64,000 bases of DNA, taken from contig CM045988.1 of NCBI GenBank assembly GCA_025175895.1, positions 92,353,137-92,417,136 of the forward strand, given 5' to 3'. This DNA comes from Wurfbainia villosa (lineage: Eukaryota; Streptophyta; Magnoliopsida; Zingiberales; Zingiberaceae). Numbering within the stretch: the first letter of the stretch is position 1; the number at the start of each line of letters is the position of its first letter. The notes beneath the pieces are model-generated. The model did not search any database. It was given only the letters and a program-made list of their open reading frames with translations, and was not told where the DNA came from. A program made the translations under genes and the position numbers. Of the stretch, positions 34,511 through 46,139 are shown piece by piece.

Positions 34511-35185
34511 CTACCTATGTGGTGCTGGGAATTTTAATCCCAGAACACGAGTCTGAAATTTAATTCCCGGCACGCGTTCATTTGTGGCTGGTAGAAATAA
34601 GGTGGTCTTGAGAATCTTAATCCCGGGAACACGATTATCGACAAGTGAATTCCCGGCCACCGCATGTCTGATTTGATCGAGAAAAAAATATGGTGCTGAG
34701 AATTTAAATCCCAGGAACACAGTGGTCCTGAAAATTTAATTCCCAGCACCACGTCCATTTGCGAACTGGCCGAGAAATAAGGTGGTGCTGGGAATTTAAA
34801 TCCCAGGAACACAGTGGTCCTGGAAATTTAATTCCCAGCACCATGTCCATTTGCGAACTGGTCGAGAAATAAGGTGGTCTTTGAGAATTTATATGAATAC
34901 GTGGTCACGAAATTTAATTCCCGGCCACCACGTCCATTTTGCGAACTCGCGGAGAAATAAGGTGATCTTTGGGAATCTTAATCCCGAGAACACAATAGTC
35001 TTTGTAAGTGAATTCCGGCACCTGTCTGATTTAGAACTGGCCGAGAAATAAGGTGGTGTTAGAATTTTTAATCCCAGGAACACAGTGGTCCTGGAAAATA
35101 AATTCCCAGCACCACGTACAGTTTCGAACTGACGAGAAATAAGGTGGTGTTGGCAATTTTAATCCCAGGAACACGGTCGAAATTT
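34511..35185. repeat. Palindromic tandem array, block 2 (92-bp unit)
   Basis: Same unit as block 1 but better preserved; at 34765-34870 the period can be read as 92 bp. GGTGCTGGGAATTTAAATCC is followed by TTAATTCCCAGCACCA and then CCATTTGCGAACTGG. Confidence 0.88.
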
Positions 35186-35390
35186 AATTGAAATTTAATT
35201 CACAAAATCATAAAGTCGAAGTGGTTCACATATTTAACAAAGTATATATATTCCATAATTGTACAGATACTACACAGATTGCAAACACTTTTGCAGCTGA
35301 CTAATGACTTTTACAGGCAGACACCTTAGTGTAGTTACAAATCTAAAACTCTGTATAGTCTTACAACATATCCCACAATACAGCACAGTC

Positions 35391-38240
35391 ATAATGGCAA
35401 ACAAAAATGTGAGCTGCGCATTATTCTATTCCCCACCACGAATCTGAAGCTCCTCATATCTTGCTGTCTGAATCTTTTAGGGTACCCAAATAGTAGGCTC
35501 TCAATGTATCGTATTATAAAAAATGCGCAATCGTAGCTGTAAAAAAATATAAATTATTAGTCCATTGCTAGCTTATAAAATATGGTATTTACAAAGATTA
35601 TTAAATGTCTTCTGAAGAGATTTATGCAGGACCACTGGACTCGCCTTGCGGAAAAGTTTGCATTAGAAATTTTATCGGCCGGGCGGATGCGGATTATCAT
35701 ATCTGAAGGGTGGATCTTTTAAAGAATTCAACACAGGACCCAAATAAATGCTATGAATCCTCCATACACAAACAGTTTATTTAATCGAATTAAAATCTAA
35801 TGCTTCTTGTTTCAAATTGAGTAGTGTAAGCCTTCCTGACGGACAAGGAGTTGTAGTGGATAAACTCTGAATTTTCTAAGTCGGCCTCTAGTAGGTGGCA
35901 GTGCTCGTCATGGATTATTGGACAAAATATGTATATGATTGGATTGCCTGGGGTTTAAAAAGTTTGCTCGAATGCTTGGGCGTACATAATATTAAACATA
36001 TCCTATGTATAACAAAATTTGTCAAAACACCGAAGCTGTAAAGTTTACAATTCCATGCAAAAGGCCCAAAAACTTACCGGGAATCCAGCCCCACAAAATA
36101 TTAAGTTATAGTACGCCTTATCAGTCACCTTGCACTTACTCATCGGCTAAAAGAAAAATATGCACTTATGCAATCCCCATGTGTCAAAACATTCCAATCG
36201 AATATTGTAAGGAAAGAGTCCATGTATAATTTAATAGCATCGGTCTTCCACACTGGTCCTGATACTGTCACACTACACAAGGAAAGGGTTATTAGCAACT
36301 CTCAAAAAAATAAGAAGACTGTTATAAACAAAGAATATAAGACTGCCTTACTCTATTTTTTTTAGTTTCAATAAACACTCCCCGACTGTTGGATCCATCT
36401 TACCGGTGAATTCTTTATAAGCTTGCTGTATACAAAATAAAAGCTATCTGATTTGAAATATTTTGTCTGAAAAATAGGACGATAACAGATAACTTATGCT
36501 CACCTCAATATCCTCTCCTTGACCGTCAAGTGTTGGTTGTTTGTCGTGGAGACTTGTGTGCGATTATCTAATATTTGGGTTCACCTCCTCGACAATTGAT
36601 TTCTCTTTTTATCTGGCCCGACTCTGCTCAATATTTGGCTCTGCGAGAGATATTAGGGTCTCTTGAGGATACTCAATAGCCTTCTTTGAGGACAATTTGA
36701 GTTTCAACTCTCCTTCTTTTAGGGATGTTAGAAAACCATGCAGGAGGGAGGCTTCTAAGGTTAGGGGGTGATACACCGTGAAGAGCCCTCTTCCGCACAC
36801 AAACCTTCCACCTAGTGTATGCAGAAGAAGGTTGTTGGGTTTGTACAACTTGTATAGGCTGTGATTGTAACCCCTCTACATTCCGGATTAAATTCAAATT
36901 TGAAGCTCGATTAAACTGTCCTTTTCAGCGATTAATGCTTCTTTTTCAGAAATTATATCATCCCTTTCACTTATCTCGTTGTCCTTCCTGTTCCTGACCT
37001 CCTCTAACTCTTGAAGAAGCTCCTGTATTTTCCTTTCTTGTTGTTCGATGGTCTTCCTTAAGTAGGGAGGTGCTTTCAAAGTTACACCTTGCTTGACTAG
37101 CTTGGTGCTTAGAGTAGAAACAATTTCTGCATTCTCCTAGCATACTGGACACGCCATTCCTCTTGCGTCCACCTGAGTTTGGGGTTGAGGAGTTGATGCA
37201 GAAAATCTAGGTGGGGAAGCGGTGTGTACCAGATGCAGCTCTGACTATGCTGGAATTAGATCGACAATGATTTTATCGGGTACGCGACCATCTACCATCT
37301 TCTTAACAACCCTTACATTTGTGGAACTCCACCTCCATCTCAGCATTCTTGGCAAAGCATGAGGGTCGTGTGGAGGTAGGATACACAAATGCTCACACAT
37401 CCATACCTGGAATGACAAGATTAGTTGTTAATAGACAGATTGATCTATACTATTTGCGGAACACATAAAATATATTCACTCACAGCCAATAAGTGTGTGA
37501 AACCCTTAAGCATTAGTCTCGTAGATCCACCGACGACCTCTGCTTTTGGTCGCAATGTGACTCTCATACCAATTGACTCCATTTGAGGAGTCATGTACGT
37601 ATAAAGTGCTTCGCACCAATTGTACCTGCCTAAGTTATCAAAATCCTCTACACAATCTATAAGTGATCGCATATGTATTCTAGGCTTACTGCTGGTGGTA
37701 GTAAAAAACACACAAGAGAAAAAATATAAAATAAACAACTGACAATAAACTTTTGCAGATCCTAAATTATCTGGAGATCTGGAAGTCTTCAATAAATCCT
37801 CTAGATGCTTGTTAGAGCAATCAGCTTCCATGAAATATTGCAAATATAGCTATCCAGAGGGAGCTTCATTATTCATAGGAACTTGAGTCCATCATCCGTA
37901 GACCAAGGATGAGGGAGACATCCGTCTTTGTGAAATGCAATTTCTTGTCGTGAAATATAAAACATTTCTCCCTGCAGTCCAAATTATCAAACATATTTTG
38001 AACGAGGGGTCTGACATAGGTAATATCTGGAATGTCCAAAACCCACGCAAAGGGGGAGCTCCGAATAAGCGTTTCTTCTTCCACACTCGGCGGCACATTT
38101 GCAATAAATTTTTTAAACTGTGAAATGTTGCTTTTCCAGTTCATTCTCTTGGTTCTTCTTCACATCAACGCACGGGTTCTTGCGAAGTATAAACTTGATG
38201 ATTCACCATTGAAGCCATCGTTAAGAAACATTCCTTAGGT
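35391..38240 (-). pseudogene. Ulp1-like cysteine protease gene B of the large MULE
   Basis: Same plan as gene A, read toward it. The N-terminal half (37445-38150) has FAWVLDIPDI, TKTDVSLILGL and NWCEALYTYMTPQ and ends at a GTGAGT donor near 37490. The next exon holds VWMCEHL and PDKIIVDLIP. A Glu/Lys coiled coil (36894-37080) and a basic stretch (36673-36790) follow. The catalytic part has EHCHLLEADL and HYNSLS at about 35820-35910 and YDCAFFIIRYIE in the last exon (Cys codon 35527-35529). That exon is preceded by an AAG/GCGAGT junction, so a GC donor, if spliced. The residue six before the Cys is Phe instead of Gln. Stops at about 37860 and 37240 and missing splice sites show decay. C48 peptidases cleave SUMO-like tags; activity here is doubtful. 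Confidence 0.75.
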
Positions 38241-38342
38241 TACGAACCAAATGCATTTATGTCTGGCGATTTTAAACTAATAGATGAAATGGATTGAAAC
38301 ATGTGTGATGATACAAACAAAGCGTTAAATCGCTGCTCAAAT

Positions 38343-38366
38343 GGTCAACCCTAAAACCCTAAACCC
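38343..38366. promoter_or_regulatory. Telobox-like repeat upstream of Ulp1-like gene B
   Basis: ACCCTAAAACCCTAAACCCT lies just upstream of gene B's start. Single AAACCCTAA boxes in plant promoters are bound by telobox factors in growth-related genes. Function here is unknown. Confidence 0.35.
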
Positions 38367-38507
38367 TATCAGGCCTGAGTTTAAACGACATCGTGCACGG
38401 AAAATTGCAAAACCCTAGATAGATCGGAAGAAGCGATAGTGACACCGAATTTAAGAAATCTACAAAACTTACTTAGGTTGAAAATAGCGTTGAGATGGTG
38501 TTGAGAT

Positions 38508-38715
38508 GTTTGAACTCGCACCGGGGAGTTTGAACTGGCACCGGGGGGTTTTAACTGGCACCGGAGAGTTTGAACTAGAACCGGGGAGTTTGAACGGGCA
38601 TCGGGGAGTTTGAATGGCCACCGGGGAATGAAAGCGCAATTCCACGAGAGACAAAATGCAAGGAGCGACAGAGAAATGAAATATGGTGTTGAGATGTTTG
38701 AACTTCTACCGGGGA
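38508..38715. repeat. 24-bp tandem repeat between gene B and the transposase
   Basis: Six or seven copies of GAACTGGCACCGGGGAGTTT variants. They sit in the gap upstream of gene B and downstream of the transposase, which read in the same direction. Open frames across it are repeat artefacts. Confidence 0.85.
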
Positions 38716-38876
38716 GTTTTATATTAACGGCTCGGGTGCGGTCGGACGGATTTAGATTACAATTTTGTAAAATAGCGTAACAAATATTTTCATTACAATT
38801 CTGCAAAATAGCTTAACATTAACATTAACATTAACATTGTTTCCTTTACAAATATTTACACAACCACTATTTACAC

Positions 38877-41039
38877 TTAGGAATTAGTAGGCGGTGGCAT
38901 TCTACAAGACCTCCTATTATGCCCAAGCTATTTGCATCTATTGCATTTATTTTTCACCCTCCCAGTATGTTTAGACTCAATGCGTGTCTTTTTTCTTCGC
39001 CCGGGCTGCACAAGGCTACGAGGAGGTAGAACTTTGAAAATTTTGTCACCATTAGGCCAAAATTTCTTGCTTCGACATGGGTAAATACGATCCATGTAAG
39101 TGGCCTCCCAGGTTTCCCTTAGAAAATAATGCTCGCAATAATGGTATGGATCCATGTTCCGATATATGATGACTGTAATAGCATGCGAGCAAGGAATTCC
39201 TGAAATTTGAAACTCACCGCAGATGCAACTTCGCCTATCCAAATCAACAATATACGAAGAAGCTATTATATGTACTTCCATTTCTGTCTGTGAGTATGGG
39301 AATACCGAATATAATCGAGTTCTTTCTCTCCTTTCATCAATCTCTTTAATGGCATAAGGTGTTAGAAAACCTGACCTTTTTGAAGATTCTTCCCTACGGT
39401 TATAGAACCATTCAGCAACCTTTCTTCTAGTGTTGTCAATTAAAATGGTGATGGGGAGTTCACGTGTTTCCTTGAATAATGCATTTAAACTCTCAGAATA
39501 ATTAGTGGTTAACATTGTGTACCTCCTCCCAGGAAAGTGTGCATTGACCCATCTTTTTGGATCGATCTTTTGTAGCCACGCATATGCATCCTTGTGTTTG
39601 TCATGCATGTTCCGCATTAATCGATCAAACTCCACTCTTGTATTGGCTCTTGCTGCTGCCCAAAATAAACCTAATGAGGATCTATCCCGGGAAATCTGTC
39701 ACCATGTTACAAGACAAGTGATAGCAACAAAAAGCATGATGGGCAGATGGATACACTTTATTAACTGCTGATATAATCCCCCGATGTCTATCCGATACAA
39801 TGCTCAACGACTCTGGCAGGACAGCAAGGAATGTCTTTGCATGATCCAAAAACCACTTCCAGGCAGATCCACATTCAACTTCGGCAATTCCAAATGCAAC
39901 TGGCATAATTTTTGCATTACCGTCAACGGCAATAGCCATTAGAAAAACACCAGGATACTTTCCAGTGATATGTGTAGCATCAATTCCAATATGTTTTCGC
40001 AAATAAGACCTGAATACTCTTCCACAAGCACCAAATGCCCAAAAACATCTCTGGAATTGATTTTCACCATTTCTTAGTACTGCAACATATGTATCAGGAT
40101 CTCTAACTCTTAACTCACGCAAGTACATTGGAAGATCAATATAGGCCTGATCAAAATCATCTACCACTCTTTTTAATGCTTTCTGTCTGGCTGTGTATGC
40201 TTTCTTGTATGAAATGTTAACACCAAACCTAGCTTGCATTTCTCTTCTAATTGAACTTAGTTTGTAATCATCAGAAGTAGCTAACCGTCCTACAATCTGG
40301 TTTGCTACAAATGTGGATGTGCAAGCATGGTGATCTGTTGTTTCCCTAACACTGTCACATTCATGCTGCTTTATATATTTTGTGACAGTGAACTCCACGT
40401 CTCCACTTGCAACTAGACTCCATGAACAAGGCTGCCTAAAGCAAATAACTTTAATTCTATTAAGTCTGATGTCAACTGGCTTGTATCTGAAGTTTTTTAG
40501 CATCGCATGCCTTATTAGTGCATCTTTAAACTCTTATCGAGAGGAAACAACTTGTCCAGTGAAAAATTCATTTGGATCTGATGAACTGACATATGCCAAT
40601 AGTCTTATTTGTGGATTTAAAACATAGAGATTATCAACAATTGGGAACACTTCCTCTAAGTCACTGTACTGATCTGGGTTTAACTCACCTTCTTCATGTT
40701 GGATATCATCAGCTAAGAATTCTTCCGAAGGATTTGTATATTCTAACTCTTCTATCGCATGTATATCACTTACCTCCTCTTCACTCCAAGTTTGTTCAAA
40801 ATATTCATGATCTACTGTGGTAGCAGTGACAAACTCTTCTTCGAGTATGGAAGAAGCTTCTCTATTTATATCAAGGTGTTGATCACTGGTAATTCTATTC
40901 CCCACATTGATGGCGAGATGAAGATGGAATATTACTTGGGGACAGATTTATGGAATCTTGATCATCTAACTCTCTATCCTTCAAATTTGATTCAATTGTT
41001 TCCAAAAATGTTAACACTTCATCAGGAAGGGGGTCGTCC
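38877..41039 (-). pseudogene. MURA-type transposase of the large MULE
   Basis: About 700 codons. An exon appears to start at 41039 after a TTTGCAG acceptor, with an acidic N-terminus. The N-terminal zinc-type region (RQPCSWSL ... KYIKQHECDS) precedes the MULE core: D in GIDATHITGKYPG, D in LSIVSDRHRG, a CYHL block and E in the VEFDRLM helix. The SWIM zinc finger is CICGEFQISGIPCSHA. The gene ends with a CCHC knuckle, CNRC then LGHNRRSC, split by TAG at 38928-38930, and has its natural stop at 38877. TAA at 40534-40536 and frame slips near 39690 and 40900 further break it. The enzyme would cut at the terminal inverted repeats of this element and of its 2.3-kb relative. It shares no promoter with genes A or B. 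Confidence 0.88.
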
Positions 41040-41206
41040 CTGCAAATGTTTTTAAAATCAACACTATTATATGTAGTGTGCTAGGCAAGTAGGCTGAATT
41101 TTTTTAACTAGGCTTTACAAGCCTGAAGACAAGTGGAGGATGAGAGTTTACGGTTAGGTTTCCCAATTATGCACTTAACTAATTAGAACATTTGATGTTG
41201 ATAGGG

Positions 41207-41739
41207 CCATCAATGGGTTTTTACCGAAACCCATTGATGGACCTTTCAATCTTGAAATTATGAACAGTTTATATGGAATGGAAGAGGAAGACATTTACAG
41301 GGTTTATGCGCAGAGGGATACTTAGTTCTCACACTCCTACCGGCAGTTATGGGTGCGTGCCAATTGGCACGCAGCATGCCAATTGGCACACTCGTCTGAA
41401 TGTTGGCACAAAGCATTAATTTTCATAACTACTGTTTGGGAGCCTAAGGAAAGGTGGAGAATGATAGTATAGGCCACGCTTGCACTCGACCCGCCTAGAG
41501 GACTTTATTTATCTTCAATATAAATTGACAACACCACTATTTTTCTCGGCCAGGTTCCCTCTCCATGGTGTTGGAAATTTATATCCCAGGCCCACGGTGG
41601 TGCTGGGATATAAATTCCCAGCACCACCATTTATCTCGACCAGTTTCATCTCCCTGGTACTGGGATTTTTAAACACAGAACCACTGTGTTGCTGGGGTTT
41701 CAGTTCCCAGCACCACCAACAATTCCGGCAACTTATATG
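41207..41739. repeat. Right internal array of the large MULE, part before the Copia insertion
   Basis: A further CCATCAATGGG hairpin at 41207-41240, then from 41555 the GGTGCTGGGA/TCCCAGCACC palindromic unit in three copies. The array is cut at 41739 by the Copia element and resumes at 49941. Confidence 0.85.
41735..41739. repeat. Target-site duplication of the nested Copia, left copy (ATATG)
   Basis: ATATG immediately precedes the LTR start TGTTGGAATG and recurs at 49936-49940 after the inverted LTR end CCAACA. Confidence 0.85.
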
Positions 41740-43863
41740 TGTTGGAATGTATACTGAAAGCCTAGCTCTTTTTGTATGAACATTTTAGTTTGAAATAAGA
41801 ATCACATGATCATTGTTTGCATTTTATATATTCATTATATATGTGTGCATATTGTCTAATATTTTACATTGTAGATAACATGGTGCTTGGTGTGGCACAG
41901 AAGATCATGTTATCAGTCTCTTGTAAAATATAAGTAAAGGCTCACAACCAAGATGGTTCTGGACAAACCATTAGCATGGTTGTAGTGTAGCTTGGTATTG
42001 CTTTGTCTTGAACATAGAGTTACACTAGTACACTTAGGTGTATTGAGCAGGACCGACATAGAGGTGATTCAATTTAGTGCTGACTATATAATTGAATCGG
42101 ACCTCGGATATTATATTGTACATCCTCTTAATCCCGATATAATAACGGACATATGTACTTAGTATTTATTTCTTTGATTTACCAGAGGGTGAGATTTAGA
42201 TGGATTAAATCAATATGCCCGGTAAGTTGGGAAATAATATTATTTACATGGTGTGCCGTTGATTATAGGAGGAAACCGTGTCCTATATATTAGGTTGATG
42301 ATGTCCCCTTGCGGAGCTCATAAGGTTCATCATGTAAACCCAGCTGGTTGACTTAGTCAACATGATGATAAGGTTGAGTGGTACTACTCGAGGAGTTAGA
42401 TGTTAATTAATTGATGGTCAGTAAATCAATTAATTGACGGACATTCGATATCTTAAACACGGGGAGATAAATGTACAAATAATATATGGAGACCATATTG
42501 ATTTATGGGGGTTGGTGAGGTAGTTTAATGATGATCCTCTAGTGGAATGGAACATCATTGATGGATCAAGTTTGTGTGGTTCCGATCCATCGGGTGGCCG
42601 AGACCCAACTCCTCCTTATGGTCCCTATCGTAGCCTAATATAATCCTTGTGAAGTCTAGATCCAAGAATGTAAAACAAAACCTAGAACCAACGGTTGGAT
42701 TAAATCCCTAGATCCGACGGTTGGGATGAAACCCTAGATCCGACGGTTGGGATGAAATCCTAGATCCGATGGTTGGGATTAAACCCTAGATCCGACGGTT
42801 GGGATGAAATCTTAGATCCGACGGTGGAGATTAAATCCCTAGAACCGACGGTGGAGATTAAATCCTAGATCCGACGGTGGAGATTAGAGGAAGCTTAAGC
42901 CTAAATTATAGAATTAGGGTTTGGCTCATCTTTGGTTGGCACAACAAATCTTAAAGGGGATAAGGTTGGTTGGCGGCAAGAATATAGGAGTTAGTTCCTA
43001 TATTTTAGGCTAACCAACTTTCTCCTAAATTCTATAAATATATGGCTTAGGGTTGGGCGGCGAAATATAGATTTTCGAATAGGGATTAGGGTTTGGAAAG
43101 AGTTGGGCGGCTAGGGTTTGGAGCTAGGTTGGGCGGCAACCATCTTCTTCCATCATTGTTGTCGGCGCCCAATTCACTCAAGCTTTCCTTGGCCGGCGCC
43201 CTTCACCTTAGCCATTCTCTTCTTCCTTTCTTGCGCGGTTCTCCTCTCATTGGTGGCGGCAAGATCATCTTCATCCAATTTCCTCTAGGTGGGCGTGCGC
43301 ATCATTCCATTGGTGGCCAGCGCATCTTCATCCATTCCTTGGCCGGCGGTTGCATCAAACTTCCTAGCTTGGTGGCCGGTTCTAGATAGGAAAGGTATTT
43401 GTGGTTTTTCTCTTTGTTCGCAGCGGACAAGGTAGAGGAGAACTCGATCTAGAAGGCTTCTACTCGTGGAGGATCTTCGTCCACACGTCGTCCACGAGAA
43501 GGATAGGACATACGGTAGAAGATCGTAAGGTATAAAGTTATTTTAACTTTATGTACAGATCTGAGCATGTTCTTATTTGTTTTGATTATGCATGTTCGTA
43601 TATGAATATATGTTGTATAATCATGGACCCCGAAGACAAACACAAAAATAGGCGATCCATCCGTCGTCTCTTCCGCGGCTAATCAACTGGAAGAGTAGAG
43701 TTGCTTGAACAACTAGTTTGTTCGAGCGACCACTCGAGTTGTTAGCACGACGACGAAATGGTTGTGCCAAGGAAGCTCATCCCATCTGGATTAAGTCTTT
43801 CATTAGTGAAAATTTTAATCCGGGGACATGGGAGCCAATGAGCCTCCGAAGCGACTTCCATCA
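41740..43863 (+). repeat. 5' LTR of the nested Copia element
   Basis: From TGTTGGAATGTATA to CTTCCATCA, 2124 bp, ending 2 nt before the primer-binding site. It includes a 26-bp tandem repeat (42690-42890), a TATA box TATAAATA at 43033-43040 and a leader. The end is placed by the 2-nt spacing seen in the other elements. Confidence 0.7.
42690..42890 (+). repeat. 26-bp tandem repeat in the LTR
   Basis: Seven to eight units of AACCCTAGATCCGACGGT followed by TGGGATGA. Units near the right end have small changes. It is repeat sequence, not coding. Confidence 0.85.
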
Positions 43864-43865
43864 AA

Positions 43866-43878
43866 TGGTATCAGAGCC
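43866..43878 (+). promoter_or_regulatory. Primer-binding site of the nested Copia element
   Basis: TGGTATCAGAGCC, initiator Met-tRNA type, shortly before the gag start at 44928. Confidence 0.85.
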
Positions 43879-44927
43879 ACGGTTTCCGGTTTTGTGTGTT
43901 TAGGATTCGGTTATTTTTTTATACATTTTTCATATATTATATGTGCCGGATAATAGTAGGATATGCGTAGTTTAACTCTTTGGTTGCAGGCATAAGATCC
44001 GACTATTATGGCCATGTGTGTGTATGTGAATGGATGTGTGTAAAATTTATTATTTGAATCCTCGGGGTTGACGAGGCTAGATTAGTATTTAATTTTTGTA
44101 ATTAAATACGACATTGTTTAGCCGCTCATTTTAGTTTACTTTCGATCTAGATTATTTGTACACTCCTTCGTGGAGTATAGGATCGATGGATGTAAATTAA
44201 TATGATTTATCTCGGCTCGGAACTCTTTGGTGACTTGCGCACGGGAAAAGATGGAGCGGACGAGGTGGCGACACGACGGGATGCGTATTGGAGAACAATG
44301 CCATAATAGTTGGAAAAATTCTGATTTTTCCATATTTATTGCTTATTTGTTTTATATGCATGTTGTGTTTGGTTTTAAAAATTCCTCGATTTCAATTTAC
44401 TAAGTGGGAGAGGGACATTTTAAATAATTCCCGCGGCCTCCATTACAATTTGACGTGTGATGCAAACAAACTTGTGTGTTGGCTCTGAGTGCCTTCCTCC
44501 CTGCGGACGGGTTTGTTTGCGGATCACTAGGTCAAATAATGGTTATAGGAAATTATTTAGGAGCATGTGTACTTCCACAGCGGTAAGGCACATAATCCGA
44601 AATAATTCCCTTAGTATCGTGTAATGGTGCACACTTAGATGCAAATGAAAGTATCCTCCCCATCGGAGTCACTGCTTTTGTTTGTAGGGCCAAAGAGGAA
44701 CCAACTTTTAATTTTATTTGTCAAAAAGAAAGGTTGACAAGATAATAAAATTAATGGGTAAAACCTCCTCTTACAAATGTAGGTTTCGTATACGTCCACA
44801 CAGCGTGGCATACGAAATTCTCGGTGATTTGAGGTGTTGGTTGATTTCGGGATTTTATTGTTTTGAGGAATCAATATTATTTGAAATCTGATATTATTTT
44901 GATCATTGTGATTTTTAGGATTTTCAA

Positions 44928-45660
44928 ATGGCTTTCAACCCACTTGCTGTGATTTTAAAAGAAAACAAACTTACTGGTCCAAACTACATTGATTGGAAAA
45001 GAAACCTGGATATTGTCTTAACTGCGGAGGAGTACAAATTTGTACTCTTCGAGGTCTGTCCTCCTAAGCCCACCGATGACTCTGATGAAAAGGAGAAAGA
45101 ACGTTATAAGAAATGGGTCAAGGCAGATGAGATGGCGCGGTATTACATTTTGGCATCTATGTCAAATGTATTGCAGCATCAGCATCAGGCCATGGCTTCC
45201 GCTTATGACATGATGTTCAATCTCAAGGAACTTTTCGGACATCAGAGTAGGGCGGCTAGGCAGGAGGCAATGAGAAACTTGATGACGACCTCCATGATCG
45301 AGGAACACTGTTAGGGATGGCTGCGTCTTAATGAGATGGAAGTCCTCAATTTGAGATCGATGGGAAACCAGTCGATATCATTCTCCGATCTCTGCCTAGG
45401 AGTTTTGGCGATTCCGCCTCAACTACAGCATGAACAAGAGGTTGTATTCGTTGGCGGAGCTTCAGTGAGAACTCGAGTGGCGAGAGGGCTTTTTTTTCAG
45501 TCTCAAGCCATGGTCGCTCGGAAGGTTTCTTCCTCTAAGCCAGAAAGGTAAGAAGAAGAAGAAGCAAGGTGGAGCGAAGAAAGTGGCGATGGGACCTCGG
45601 CGAGGAGTGAAGAAGCCGAAAGGCAAGTGCTTCACTTGCAAGCGGTGGACATTGGAAGGT
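44928..45660 (+). pseudogene. Gag of the nested Copia element, broken
   Basis: An ATG frame of 128 codons (MAFNPLAVILKENKLTG...) with the LTGPNYIDWKRNLD gag start common in Tork-like Copia elements. TAG follows EEHC. The remainder is scattered over other frames: a KVSSSKP and KKKKQGGAKKV-like basic stretch near 45530-45590 and a zinc-knuckle remnant (GKCFTCKRWTLEGG) near 45622. Several frameshifts. Confidence 0.75.
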
Positions 45661-46139
45661 GGTGTCCTCGCCGAAAGAACAAAGGTATATCTTCTTGTTT
45701 AGTTGTTGAAACATGTTTAGCGGTGTTATCTACGATTGCACGGTGTGTAGATCTGAGAGCCAGCGATCATGTCTGCAATACTTTGCGGGGTTCCGAAACC
45801 CGACGACTAGGTGAGGAGAAGATTCACAGTCTTCATGGGCAATGCTTGAAGGTGGCGGCTATTGCGGTGGGAGGCGTTTATTTATCTTTTGATAGGAATA
45901 AAGTTTTAGTTTTGAGAAATTGTCTTTATGTACCTACTTTTAGAAAGAATTTAATTTAGTTTCTAAATTGTTTTGGATGGGTATTCTGTTTCTTTTAATG
46001 TGAGTTGTTATAAAAGGAAATAGAGATTATCTGATACAGTACATTGGTTGGCAATTTATATACTCTTGAACCAAAAACTCCCACGATGCATATAGAAGTA
46101 AATAACTCATCTTCTAAATCTAATAAGAGAAAAAGAACC

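Noticed and set aside
32920..35083. Open frames over the palindromic arrays
   Set aside because: They repeat with the array period, in several frames and on both strands.
38381..38806. Proline/serine-rich frame at the 24-bp repeat
   Set aside because: Explained by the tandem repeat; no partner exon or conserved domain.
43718..44488. Short frames in the leader of the nested Copia element
   Set aside because: They lie around the primer-binding site and leader, with no domain and no shared start context.
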